Source of the DNA: Minisyncoccota bacterium
Lineage (GTDB): Bacteria; Pseudomonadota; Alphaproteobacteria; Elsterales; Elsteraceae
Assembly (NCBI GenBank): GCA_030054295.1
Contig: JASGCE010000003.1
Span: 1 to 41,959, forward strand
Reading direction: 5' to 3'
DNA: 41,959 nucleotides
Of the stretch, positions 33,116 to 41,069 are shown in pieces. The position numbers were made by a program, and so were the translations under genes. Positions within the stretch are counted from its first letter, which is position 1; every line of letters begins with the position of its first letter. The notes beneath the pieces were generated by a model. It saw only the letters and a list, made by a program, of their open reading frames with translations, made no database searches and was not told the DNA's origin.

Positions 33116-33536
33116 TTTTTTTATGCGCATTGCCTATGCCGATACCGACGCGGGCGGAGTCGTCTATCACGCCCGATATTTGGAAATTGCCGAGCGGGCG
33201 CGGCTCGAGATGCTGCGCGACTGCGACCTGCTCGAGATGGTGACGGGCATTGGCGGGGCGAGAAATCAGGGCGCGGCACCTGATCTTGATGCGGTGCAGC
33301 TGGTGGTGCGGCGGGCCGAGATTGACTATCGCCTGCCGGTGCGGCTGGATGATCTGGTGCTGGTGCAGTCGCGGGTCATCGACTGGAGTGGGGCGCGATT
33401 TACCCTCGAACAGCTGATCTTTGTCGAGACCCAATTGATGGTCGGGCTCAAGGTGCAGCTGGCCACGATCGACCGATCCTTCCGTCCACAGCGGATTCCA
33501 GAGCTGTTGCGGCAGAGGTTGGGCGGGTCGCTGTGA
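33105..33536 (+). CDS. ybgC: YbgC-type acyl-CoA thioesterase
   Basis: YbgC is a hotdog-fold thioesterase, associated with the Tol-Pal envelope system and phospholipid synthesis. The signature [32 protein letters not shown] includes the catalytic aspartate. At 143 residues it has typical length. It overlaps the end of ruvB, so they are probably cotranscribed. In many relatives tolQRAB and pal follow; here a ModB-like permease follows and no tol gene is visible. Confidence 0.92.
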   Translation: MSHNFFMRIAYADTDAGGVVYHARYLEIAERARLEMLRDCDLLEMVTGIGGARNQGAAPDLDAVQLVVRRAEIDYRLPVRLDDLVLVQSRVIDWSGARFTLEQLIFVETQLMVGLKVQLATIDRSFRPQRIPELLRQRLGGSL

Positions 33537-33557
33537 TCGGTTTATTAGGGGTTTTGG

Positions 33558-34250
33558 ATGGTACAGACTCTGTGGGTGACATTTAAACTCGCCTTGGTGA
33601 CGACGCCGATTCTGTTGGTAGTGGGAATCGCCCTGGCCTGGTGGCTCGAGCAGAATAGCCACAAACATCCCTATGGCCTCTGCCACTGGCTGGGCGAGGC
33701 GGTCGCGGCAGTGGTGACTCTGCCGATGATCTTGCCGGCGACGGTTCTGGGATTCTATCTGCTGGTGTTTTTGGGAGTCGGGGGGGCTGGTGGCTGGCTG
33801 GCGCAAAGCTGGGGCGGCACCAGTCTGGCCTTTAGTTTTAGCGGCCTGGTGATTGGCTCCTTGATCTATTCCCTGCCCTTTGTCGTCCAGCCGCTGCGCA
33901 ATGGGTTTGCCACCATGGGTCGGCAACCGCTGGAGGTCGCGGCATCATTGCGGGCGACTCCGTGGCAGGGTTTTTGGCGGGTTGCGGTGCCGCTCAATCG
34001 GCGGGCGATTCTGGCGGCGGGTTTGTTGGGTTTTGCTCATACCATTGGCGAGTTTGGCTTGGTTCTGATGATTGGCGGCAATATTCCGGGGCAAACGCGA
34101 GTCCTGTCGATTGCCATCTATGACGATGTTGAGACCATGAATTGGGCGCGGGTTCATTGGCTGGCGGGCGGGCTGGTGCTTCTGTCCCTGGCCATGAGTC
34201 TGACTCTGGGGTTTTTATTGCGCCCAGGCCGGTCGCGGCAAGAGCAATGA
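33558..34250 (+). CDS. modB: Molybdate-type ABC transporter permease (ModB-like)
   Basis: The 230-residue protein has about five membrane helices and the ModB pattern: TLPMILPATVLGFYLLVFLG, YSLPFVVQPLRNGFATMG, the coupling motif EVAASLRATPWQGFWRVAVPL, and AHTIGEFGLVLMIGGNIPGQTRVLSIAIYDDVE. It would be the channel of a molybdate (or tungstate) importer. The partner genes for the binding protein (modA) and ATPase (modC) are not adjacent: ybgC lies upstream and repeat DNA downstream. It could serve a transporter encoded elsewhere. The substrate cannot be told from the permease alone. Confidence 0.87.
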   Translation: MVQTLWVTFKLALVTTPILLVVGIALAWWLEQNSHKHPYGLCHWLGEAVAAVVTLPMILPATVLGFYLLVFLGVGGAGGWLAQSWGGTSLAFSFSGLVIGSLIYSLPFVVQPLRNGFATMGRQPLEVAASLRATPWQGFWRVAVPLNRRAILAAGLLGFAHTIGEFGLVLMIGGNIPGQTRVLSIAIYDDVETMNWARVHWLAGGLVLLSLAMSLTLGFLLRPGRSRQEQ

Positions 34251-34301
34251 GGGGTTTGAGGGGTGATGATTTTACTAAATTGTGAAACAATGAAAATCTA
34301 A

Positions 34302-34490
34302 TTGCCCCCCCTTCCCTTTGGGAAGCGGGGGGAAAGCTCACTCTGCATAGCAGAGTGAGACAGGGGGGGTAGGGTCGATAAGTTTGATTTTGTTTTAAAG
34401 ACATACCCCCCAAGTCGTTCTAAGATTTTCGCTGCGCTTTGCTTCCTCAAATCAAAGAACGACTTTCCCCCGCTTTCTAAAGGAAAGTCT
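34302..34490. repeat. Palindromic repeat family E, copy 1
   Basis: The left arm has 'cccccccttccctttgggaag', then a hairpin insert 'ctcactctgcatagcagagtgag', then 'cagggggggtaggg'. The right arm has 'aagacataccccccaa', then an insert bounded by 'gtcgttct' and 'agaacgac', then 'tttcccccgctttctaaagg'. The same framework with other inserts is found at 39788-39984. It follows the modB stop and could end that transcript. The gap 34251-34823 is entirely repeats of families E, A and D'. Confidence 0.8.
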
Positions 34491-34507
34491 GAAAAAGTCA
34501 TTTTTTT

Positions 34508-34673
34508 GTCACTCTGAGCGTCGTCGCGCTTGGCTTTTGCGAAGCGAAAGCCTTAGCAAGACAAGCGAAGAGTCCAGAAAACAAAACAAATACAATGTGC
34601 TAAGTTTTTCTGGATTCATCGCTAAGAACAGTTTGCCGAGCTGAAGCTCGGACTGTTCTAAGCTCAGAATGAC
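34508..34673. repeat. Palindromic repeat family A, copy 2
   Basis: The ends 'gtcactctgagc' (34508) and 'gctcagaatgac' (to 34673) are near complements. The left arm carries 'gcttttgcgaagcgaaagc' as a local hairpin, the right arm 'gccgagctgaagctcgg'. In the middle 'agtccagaaaac' pairs with 'tttttctggatt'. The framework is the same as at 41657-41850, but the left hairpin there is different and longer. The element is flanked on both sides by 'ctgaaaaagtcatttttt'. Confidence 0.82.
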
Positions 34674-34734
34674 AAGTTTGGAGTTATTCAAAGTTTCCTA
34701 AAGAAAGGTCTGAAAAAGTCATTTTTTAAAAACA

Positions 34735-34810
34735 GTCAGGCAACCCCCCTTAGTCTCACTAAGCAATAAATTGCTAAGTTCGACTATTCCCCCCTTCTGA
34801 AGAAGGGGGG
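34735..34810. repeat. Palindromic repeat D' (reverse of 15816-15892)
   Basis: It reads 'gtcaggcaacccccctta', then 'gtctcactaagcaataaatt', then 'gctaagttcgactatt', then 'ccccccttctgaagaagggggg'. The outer blocks match 15816-15892 in reverse, but the central hairpin ('aagcaataaattgctt'-like) is unrelated to the one there. It lies 13 nt past the bactofilin stop and could serve as that operon's terminator. Confidence 0.78.
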
Positions 34811-34823
34811 ATAAAGCCAAACC

Positions 34824-35309
34824 CTACCTACTCGCGGCCAATTTGACTTCGCGGGCGACAGTGACCTTGCCCTTTTCGCTAATTTCGGTTGTGGTCATGG
34901 TTGTTGATTTTTGGTTGGTCAGCTGTTTGATCTCTGGTTTTGGCGCCTCTGGCCGGCGTTTGCTACTGCCGTCGAAATAGGCACCGGCCTCGATCGACAT
35001 GATCGAGTGGGTAATGTCTCCCTCGACATGGGCATGGGACAATAGATTGACCTCGGCGGCATTGATCGCGCCGGTGACATTGCCATCGACTCGCACCAGT
35101 TGGGCGGTGATATTGCCGGTGACCTGGGCTTCCCGTCCGACCATGACTTCGCGGGCGACGATATTGCCGCTGACCTTGCCGTCGATATGAACCTCTCCTT
35201 TACTGACAATACCGTCCTTGTTGACCTCCATGTCGGAGGCGACAATCGAGGGAGGAACCTCGCCCTCGCGGTGGGGTTTTCGCTCTGATTTGTTTTTACT
35301 GGAGAACAT
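34824..35309 (-). CDS. Bactofilin family cytoskeletal protein
   Basis: Bactofilins polymerise into filaments that scaffold cell-shape and cell-wall enzymes. The central part (about 23-115) is the right-handed beta-helix, visible as repeated G.V...I.G.V.G.I rungs: KGEVHIDGKVSGNIVAREV, GREAQVTGNITAQLV, DGNVTGAINAAEV, HAHVEGDITHS. Short polar tails flank it, as usual. At 161 residues it is typical. Its start overlaps the 3' end of the M23 peptidase gene by 14 nt, so the two are translated from one mRNA and probably act together. Confidence 0.93.
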   Translation of the reverse strand: MFSSKNKSERKPHREGEVPPSIVASDMEVNKDGIVSKGEVHIDGKVSGNIVAREVMVGREAQVTGNITAQLVRVDGNVTGAINAAEVNLLSHAHVEGDITHSIMSIEAGAYFDGSSKRRPEAPKPEIKQLTNQKSTTMTTTEISEKGKVTVAREVKLAASR

Positions 35310-36846
35310 TGGATTTTGCCCTTAAAAAGTTGACTGGATTTCGCGCAATGCCGTTGACTCGAACCTCGTAGTGTAAATGAGGCCCCTGTGACCGTCCGGT
35401 TGAACCCGATAAACCAACGGCTTGATGCCGATTTACCCTCTGTCCCACCTTTACCAATAGTTTTGACATATGTGCATAACGGGTAGAAATACCATTTCCG
35501 TGAACTATTTCCACTAAATTCCCATAGGCTCCGCGTTCACCGGCAAAAATAACCGTTCCCGGTGCGGTTGCCATGACCTCAGTCCCCATGGGAACCCCCA
35601 TGTCCAGCCCCTCGTGCTTGGCCATCCGCCCGTTAAAGGGGTCGGCGCGCGGCCCGAATTTGCTGGTCACTGAATAATAGCTAAGGGGTTGAGAAAAGGG
35701 TATCTGATAAAATACCTTGCTGAGAGAGTTCAGTTTATCAAGACTCTGGTTAAAATTGGCGCGAATCTGCTGATCTTGCGAACGACCGGTCAGGACAGCC
35801 TGATCCTTGTCGCCGCCCTTCCACGGGATGAAGGGGCCACCGCTTTTGGTCGCAGCCTTTGGCTTCTCGAGCGGAATCACTTCGCGGATATTCATACCGG
35901 TCGAGCGCAGCAGTTTCTCGAGATTCCCAACCACGCGGTTGGTGCTGGCGGTCAAGCGAATCACCTCGGCATTTTGCTGGGCCTGAAGCTCCTTGACCTT
36001 GAGCTCGGCTGCCACCGCCTTGGCCTTCAGGCCATCGACCATGGCCAGACTGGTGCGTTTCTCCGTCATCATCTGGTTAAAGGCTGCATTGTTGTTATTG
36101 AGGGTCGCCTGCATCTCAGCCATTCTTTCGTTGGACTGCTTAAGCTGCTGCCGCAATAATGAAACCATCTGCTGCAAGGAGGCCCCCTGCACCATGGTCT
36201 CGACCGAACCCTGGTCGCCATTGTTTTGCGGGGCAGGCCCTTGGCTGCTGAAGCTGGCATTTACCACCGATGACTTCTGAGCTTGATCTTGCAGGGCTGC
36301 CGTTTGCGCCGCCAGCATTTGCGATACGGTAACCTCGGGCTTGACTCCGCGCAGGCTGGCGAGGTTCTTCTCGATCTCGGCCTCGGCGCGGATGATGGCA
36401 TCGGCGCTGGCCTTAAGTTCGCTCGATAGTTTTGGCCCCACCTGGCCAGAGTTGGCAAGTTCTCGCTTATTCTGGGCCAGACTGGTCAAAAAGACCCGAT
36501 AATGGTTGAGGGTTTCGCGGGTGGCCTCGAGTTCCAGACGGTCTCTTTCATTCTGTTCGGTCGTACTATGAATCCGCTCCTTGGCTGCCTGTAAAATGAG
36601 GCGGTTTTTTTGGTTCTGCGAACTCTTGCCAAAATAGCCATATAGAGTCACGGCACTCATCACCAATGAAGCCAATAGGAAGAGCGAAACCGTAAATTGA
36701 AAGCCAGAAGCCAGACGAAAAACCTTAACCCCCGTAGCCTGGCGAATAATCACCTGGCGCGGGGCAAAAATACGCAGGTAGAGCGAAGCCAATAGTTTCC
36801 CAACCGACCTTCGTCCTTGCCTTTGATTTTTTTTAATATTTTGCAT
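35296..36846 (-). CDS. Membrane-anchored coiled-coil M23 peptidase
   Basis: This protein would cut peptidoglycan cross-links in the periplasm. One membrane helix is near residues 50-70, followed by long coiled-coil segments (about 80-290) and a LytM/M23 domain at about 385-510. The zinc ligands are present: HEGLD (about 408-412), YAHMS, and HLHYEV (about 488-493). I use ATG at 36846 (516 residues), which has AAAGGAG 7 nt upstream; the frame is open to 36903. Pairing with a bactofilin matches known shape modules in which the peptidase is recruited by the filament. Confidence 0.92.
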   Translation of the reverse strand: MQNIKKNQRQGRRSVGKLLASLYLRIFAPRQVIIRQATGVKVFRLASGFQFTVSLFLLASLVMSAVTLYGYFGKSSQNQKNRLILQAAKERIHSTTEQNERDRLELEATRETLNHYRVFLTSLAQNKRELANSGQVGPKLSSELKASADAIIRAEAEIEKNLASLRGVKPEVTVSQMLAAQTAALQDQAQKSSVVNASFSSQGPAPQNNGDQGSVETMVQGASLQQMVSLLRQQLKQSNERMAEMQATLNNNNAAFNQMMTEKRTSLAMVDGLKAKAVAAELKVKELQAQQNAEVIRLTASTNRVVGNLEKLLRSTGMNIREVIPLEKPKAATKSGGPFIPWKGGDKDQAVLTGRSQDQQIRANFNQSLDKLNSLSKVFYQIPFSQPLSYYSVTSKFGPRADPFNGRMAKHEGLDMGVPMGTEVMATAPGTVIFAGERGAYGNLVEIVHGNGISTRYAHMSKLLVKVGQRVNRHQAVGLSGSTGRSQGPHLHYEVRVNGIARNPVNFLRAKSNVLQ

Positions 36847-36979
36847 CGTCCACTCCTTTGCCGAACGACAATCCCATTCATACAAGAGACTAGGATAAAC
36901 CAAATCTTAAATAAAATCAAGATTATCACTCAAGGCTGAATCAACTATGAGTGAGTTTAGCCGATTATCCCCTTGATAA

Positions 36980-37762
36980 CTATTGATTTTTATTTAATTT
37001 TTTGCGTTCGACAAACTTGACCGAAAAAATCGACAATTCATAAAGAATCATCATCGGCACCGCCAGGGCAATCTGGCTGGTCACATCAGGGGGAGTCACC
37101 ACCGCAGCAAAGGCAAAGATCGCCACAATCGCATAGCGGCGTTTCGAGATTAAACCCTGAGAATTAACAATCCCCACCCGCGCCAACAGGGTCAGCAAAA
37201 CCGGCAGTTCAAAACTGAGGCCAAAGGCAAAAATCAGCCGCAACATAAAGGATAGATATTCACTGATCTTGGGCTGGAGAACAATCGCAATGGTCGTGGC
37301 ATCGCCATGGGTCTGAAAACTCGCCAAAAACTTCAAGGCCAGCGGCAGAATCATGTAATAGACCAGCGAGGCCCCCAGCAAAAACAAAATCGGCGTCGCA
37401 ATCAAAAATGGGTAAAAGGCCCTTCGCTCCGTCCGATAGAGTCCCGGGGCGACAAAAAGCCAAATCTGAGTCATGATAAAGGGAAAGGCCAGGCAAAGCC
37501 CCGACCACATGGCGATACGGATATTGGTGGCAAAACCCTCGGTCACGCTGGTCATTAACATCTGGGTGACGGCCATGTTCTCAGGCAGGGTCTTGAGCGG
37601 GCGAATCAAAAAATTAAGAATATTCTGGGCAAAATAAAAACAGATGCCAAAGGCAATGGCAAAGGCAATGGCCGAATTGACCAGCCTTTTACGGGCCTCG
37701 AGTAGATGGGCGAGCAAGGGCATTGAAGCCGAGGATTCAGGCGGCAAGGGATTGTCACTCAT
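36980..37762 (-). CDS. tatC: Sec-independent protein translocase TatC
   Basis: TatC recognises twin-arginine signal peptides and forms the core of the Tat export complex. The 260-residue protein has six hydrophobic segments. It keeps the conserved N-terminal LLAHLLEARKRLVNS and the intramembrane glutamate in FAFGLSFELPVLLTLLARVGIV, followed by RRYAIV and the loop with PPDV. Its start overlaps the tatB stop by 4 nt. It is followed after about 130 nt by the M23 peptidase gene on the same strand. Confidence 0.96.
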   Translation of the reverse strand: MSDNPLPPESSASMPLLAHLLEARKRLVNSAIAFAIAFGICFYFAQNILNFLIRPLKTLPENMAVTQMLMTSVTEGFATNIRIAMWSGLCLAFPFIMTQIWLFVAPGLYRTERRAFYPFLIATPILFLLGASLVYYMILPLALKFLASFQTHGDATTIAIVLQPKISEYLSFMLRLIFAFGLSFELPVLLTLLARVGIVNSQGLISKRRYAIVAIFAFAAVVTPPDVTSQIALAVPMMILYELSIFSVKFVERKKLNKNQ

Positions 37763-38130
37763 GGGTTTTTACCCTTGACAGTTTTGGGTTTGGGTTTGGG
37801 TTTCGCAGCCGAAGATCTTTTGGGCCTGGTCTTTTCAACCACAGCAACTGCTGGTGGCGGAGTCGGACTATTGTTATGGATGGAAAGGGTCGGGTCGATA
37901 CCGCTTTTTACCAGTTTTTGGTTGGCCAGTTCGAGTTCTTCACGCAGCTTTGTGACCTCTGACTCGCGCCCCATCTCCTCGATCTGGCTTTGGAACTGGG
38001 CGACAAATCTTCGCGCCTTGCCGACCCACTGGCCCATAATATAGAGCAGTCGCGGCAGTTCCTTTGGCCCAATCACGACCATAGCAACGACCACCACGAC
38101 CAGTACTTCCGACAGGGCAAAATCAAACAT
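37759..38130 (-). CDS. tatB: Twin-arginine translocase subunit TatB
   Basis: TatB has one N-terminal membrane helix (about 5-22), the hinge GPKELPRLL, and an amphipathic helix (YIMGQWVGKARRFVAQFQSQIEEM) before a charged, Pro/Lys-rich tail. It works with TatC as signal-peptide receptor. The 123-residue length and the MFDFALSEVLVV start favour TatB over TatA. A tatA gene, often just upstream, is not here; upstream is a family D repeat, so TatA must be elsewhere. Confidence 0.93.
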   Translation of the reverse strand: MFDFALSEVLVVVVVAMVVIGPKELPRLLYIMGQWVGKARRFVAQFQSQIEEMGRESEVTKLREELELANQKLVKSGIDPTLSIHNNSPTPPPAVAVVEKTRPKRSSAAKPKPKPKTVKGKNP

Positions 38131-38212
38131 GGCTATTTTATGGCACAGTTAGTCGTTACCCGCAACTGGATTGCCATTTTTCAGACTGTTGACAAAATCA
38201 AAATTTACTTCA

Positions 38213-38392
38213 CCTCCCCTTCCCCAGGAAGGGGAGGATAGTCGCAGCTTGGCAGCTTGCTGCCTAGCGAGACTTGGAGGGGTTGGTTACTCTGTTGATT
38301 ATAAACAAAAAACCAACCCCTCCAAGTGAACCTAAGGCTCGACTTCGTCTTCGCTAAGGTTCACTATCCTCCCCTTCCTGGGGAAGGGGAGG
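38213..38392. repeat. Palindromic repeat family D, complete copy with different hairpins in its two arms
   Basis: Read outward to inward, both arms have the same 30-nt outer block (38213-38242 on the left) and the same 15-nt inner block 'acttggaggggttgg'. Between them lies an insert that differs completely. The left arm holds a hairpin around 'ggcagcttgctgcc'. The right arm holds one bounded by 'gaacctaag' and 'ctaaggttc' with 'cgacttcgtctt' inside. The centre (about 38288-38313) is AT-rich. The element lies between divergent tatB and the HAD phosphatase gene. The rest of the gap (38393-38531) is AT-rich and probably holds the phosphatase promoter. Confidence 0.85.
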
Positions 38393-38531
38393 TAACTTTA
38401 TTCCATAGCCAATTGTCATCAAACTGCATTCTTACTTTACCAAAAGATAAAAAACAGTTTGAAATATAATTATAATCGCCTATTATTTATAAACACGGGT
38501 AACCGTTCCACTTGAATAGAGGGAGAGTTTT

Positions 38532-39680
38532 ATGAAACTTCGTCATCTTAAACTGCTGGTACTATCGACTGTCGCCAGTCTGGCCATTCTGGGCTCGACT
38601 GTCGTGCGCGCCGAAACCGAACTCAAGAACTGGCCGCCCGAGGCAGCTGCCAAACTCAACGAAATGATCAAGAAGAACGCTAACAAGGGTGAATATGCCG
38701 TCTTTGATATGGACCAGACCAGCTATCAGTGGGATGTCGAGGAATCGCTCATTCTCTATATGGAGCAGAAGGGTGCCTTGAACCGCAACCAGATCGACAA
38801 GTCGCTGATTTTGACTCCGTTTAAGGATGACCCAAAACAGAATTACAAGGAAAGTTTTTACTGCTATTACAATCGTCTTGATGTCGTCAATCAGATGATC
38901 TCCTATCCTTGGGCGGCGCAGGTCTTTGCTGGCCTCAAGGTCAAGGATATTAAAAAACATGTCGATATGATGCTAGCCGAGGGCAAGCCCATGACCGACA
39001 AATGTTGGGATGGCGATAAGCTGGTGGAACATACGGTTCATGTTCCCAATATTTACAAGGGCATGAACGAACTCTATAACAAACTGACGGAGAATGGCAT
39101 CCGCGTCTATGTCATGACCGCAAGTTACGAGGAACTGGTGCGGGCCGTCGCCAGCGACCCCAAATATGGTTACAATGCCAAGCCCGAGAATATCATCGGA
39201 GTCGGCCTGCTGCTTCGGGATGCCAACGGCAATCTGACCAGTGCGCGGTTTGATATCGAAAATGGTGTCAAGTATGATGCCGCACGGCAGGCTGCGATTC
39301 AGGAAATGACCATCACCCCTTACTTGATCGCGCCCTATACCTGGTTTGAAGGCAAGTATTCCAGCATGTTGCGCCATATCGACCAGTGGCGTAAAGCCGT
39401 CCTGATCGCGGGCGATACGACCAAGTCCGATGGCTATATGATGCAACATGGAGTCGATACCGACAAGGGCGGGATTCGCGTCTGGGTCAACCGCAGCGAC
39501 CGCCACACGACCAATACTATCAATTGGTATAACAAGTCGGCCGCTTCGCAAAAGGAACTCGGTCTGCCGGTCACGGCCGACAAGAACTGGATCGTCGTCA
39601 AGCCAAATGAGCTCGGCCCCAAGATCGTCAACCCAGATAACCTGGTCGGCGACAAGTACAATAATCCGCCCAAGTCGTAA
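38532..39680 (+). CDS. Secreted HAD-superfamily phosphatase (phosphorylcholine phosphatase-like)
   Basis: A signal peptide covers about residues 1-27 (LLVLSTVASLAILGSTVVRA). The HAD motifs are present: nucleophile DMDQT in YAVFDMDQTSYQWDVEESL, motif II threonine in VYVMTASYEEL, and motif IV GDTTKSD. The DxDxT-SYxxDxEESL pattern resembles periplasmic phosphorylcholine phosphatases such as Pseudomonas PchP, but the substrate here is not proven. GGGAGAG precedes the ATG. It stands alone between repeat clusters D and E. Confidence 0.83.
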   Translation: MKLRHLKLLVLSTVASLAILGSTVVRAETELKNWPPEAAAKLNEMIKKNANKGEYAVFDMDQTSYQWDVEESLILYMEQKGALNRNQIDKSLILTPFKDDPKQNYKESFYCYYNRLDVVNQMISYPWAAQVFAGLKVKDIKKHVDMMLAEGKPMTDKCWDGDKLVEHTVHVPNIYKGMNELYNKLTENGIRVYVMTASYEELVRAVASDPKYGYNAKPENIIGVGLLLRDANGNLTSARFDIENGVKYDAARQAAIQEMTITPYLIAPYTWFEGKYSSMLRHIDQWRKAVLIAGDTTKSDGYMMQHGVDTDKGGIRVWVNRSDRHTTNTINWYNKSAASQKELGLPVTADKNWIVVKPNELGPKIVNPDNLVGDKYNNPPKS

Positions 39681-39698
39681 GGGGTGCACTAACTGAAC

Positions 39699-39984
39699 TG
39701 CCCCCGTTGGCCCTTTAGGGAGCGGGGGAAAGCAAGTCTTAGCGAGTGCTTTTGATCGTTAGACTTGCTTGCGTGTGAACTGTAACTGTCCCCCCTCCCT
39801 TTAGGGAGCGGGGGATAGCAAGTCTTAGCGAGTGCTTACGAGCGTTAGACTTGCTTGGGGGGTAGGTCTTACTTTTCTTATAGTTACAAAGACATACCCC
39901 CCAAGCTGTTCTAAGATTTTCGTTGCGCTTTGCTTACAAAAATCAAAGAACAGCTATCCCCCGCTTTCTAAAGAAAGGGGGGAC
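39699..39984. repeat. Palindromic repeat family E, copy 2, with partial tandem duplication
   Basis: The complete unit (39788-39984) has 'gtcccccctccctttaggga', then 'gcgggggata', a hairpin bounded by 'gcaagtctta' and 'ttagacttgc', then 'ttggggggtaggtctt'. The right arm has 'aagacataccccccaa', an insert bounded by 'gctgttct' and 'agaacagc', then 'tatcccccgctttctaaag'. An extra left half (39699-39775) repeats 'ccctttagggagcggggg' and the same hairpin with a changed loop ('gcttttgatcg' versus 'gcttacgagcg'). It fills most of the gap between the phosphatase and LysE genes. Confidence 0.82.
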
Positions 39985-40036
39985 AATTGTTTTTTTAAAT
40001 TACGGCCATAATTATTCTTAAGGTAAACTCACTCCC

Positions 40037-40672
40037 ATGATATTTGGCATTGAAGGCATTACCCCGCATATATTTATCTCGCTGCTCATCTATGCATCGG
40101 TCAGTTCGGGCACGCCGGGGCCTAATAATATGATGTTGCTGGCCTCGGGGATGAATTTTGGTTTTAGGCGCACCATTCCCCATATGTTGGGTATTTCGAT
40201 TGGATTCTCGGTGGTATTGCTGGCCCTGGGGCTGGGTCTGGGCGAGGTTTTCCGCCTCTATCCCATCACCTATATCACCTTAAAATATGCTGGAGCGGCC
40301 TATATGGTCTATCTGTCTTGGCAGATTGCCAATGCCAAGCCGCCGCAAACCGAAGGTACCAAGGGGGCAAAACACAAGTCGCTCAAGCCCATGAGTTTTA
40401 TCGGCGCGGCGGCTTTTCAGTGGGTTAATCCCAAGGCCATGATCATGGCGGCGACCTATTTTAGTGCCTATGTTCCCTTGGGCGATTCTTGGCAGAAGCT
40501 GGCCTTTGTCATTGGTCTCTATACCCCGGTTAACCTCATCTGCATCAGCCTGTGGGCGATTTTAGGGGTCAAGCTGGCCGATTATTTGGGGGTCAACCGC
40601 AATCGAAAAATCTTTAACTATACGATGGCCGGATTGCTGCTGCTCTCCCTCGCGCCAATATTGTGGGAGTAA
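40037..40672 (+). CDS. LysE family amino-acid/metabolite exporter
   Basis: The 211-residue protein has about six membrane helices and the LysE/RhtB signature near the start, SSGTPGPNNMMLLASGMNFGFRRTIPHMLGI, with a typical later segment FQWVNPKAMIMA. Such proteins export amino acids or related small molecules. The exported compound cannot be told from sequence. The ATG at 40037 follows AAGG. No operon partner is visible; the next gene is convergent. Confidence 0.88.
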   Translation: MIFGIEGITPHIFISLLIYASVSSGTPGPNNMMLLASGMNFGFRRTIPHMLGISIGFSVVLLALGLGLGEVFRLYPITYITLKYAGAAYMVYLSWQIANAKPPQTEGTKGAKHKSLKPMSFIGAAAFQWVNPKAMIMAATYFSAYVPLGDSWQKLAFVIGLYTPVNLICISLWAILGVKLADYLGVNRNRKIFNYTMAGLLLLSLAPILWE

Positions 40673-40692
40673 TCAGGGAGTAACCGCCAAAC

Positions 40693-40980
40693 CTACTCCC
40701 CGCTGATGGTGGTTTGATCGGCGGCGGAGGAGAATTCCAGCAACAGCATCTCGGGATCATCGCCTTCTTGCTTATGGATATTCCAACCGGATTGGCGATA
40801 ACGGGTCATGATGGTGGTAAGGATTCGCTCGGTGACGGTTTTTTTGGGCAGGTTGACCTGCACCGAAAGGCCGGGGAAATAGTTCTCGCTTAAAAAGGCA
40901 TCGACCTTATTCTCGACGAGGCGCAGGACTTCAAATTCCTCGTCGGTTAGTCTGAAGGCTTGAACGGGCGTAACGGGCAT
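40693..40980 (-). CDS. Small protein of unknown function next to the holin-like gene
   Basis: I do not recognise this 95-residue protein. It has a helical first half (LTDEEFEVLRLVENKVDAFLSEN), a strand SVQVNLP, a helix TERILTTIMTRYRQ and a final strand pattern with GWNIHKQEG and MLLLEFSS. The pattern is like small phage-encoded proteins, but that is impression only. ATG at 40980 is preferred over 40986 because GAGGA lies at a better distance. It follows the holin-like gene by about 90 nt on the same strand and is convergent with lysE. Confidence 0.6.
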   Translation of the reverse strand: MPVTPVQAFRLTDEEFEVLRLVENKVDAFLSENYFPGLSVQVNLPKKTVTERILTTIMTRYRQSGWNIHKQEGDDPEMLLLEFSSAADQTTISGE

Positions 40981-41069
40981 TGGCATTTCCTCAGGGCGGT
41001 ATGGTCACAACCTATAATCATAGATTTTATATACTGCTAAAGTGCCGCCATTACAATCACCTGTTGCAG

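Noticed and set aside
38213-38392. Integron attC-like site
   Set aside because: attC sites also have conserved ends and a variable hairpin, but no RYYYAAC/GTTRRRY core pairs, integrase gene or cassette genes were seen, and the elements lie singly between housekeeping genes.
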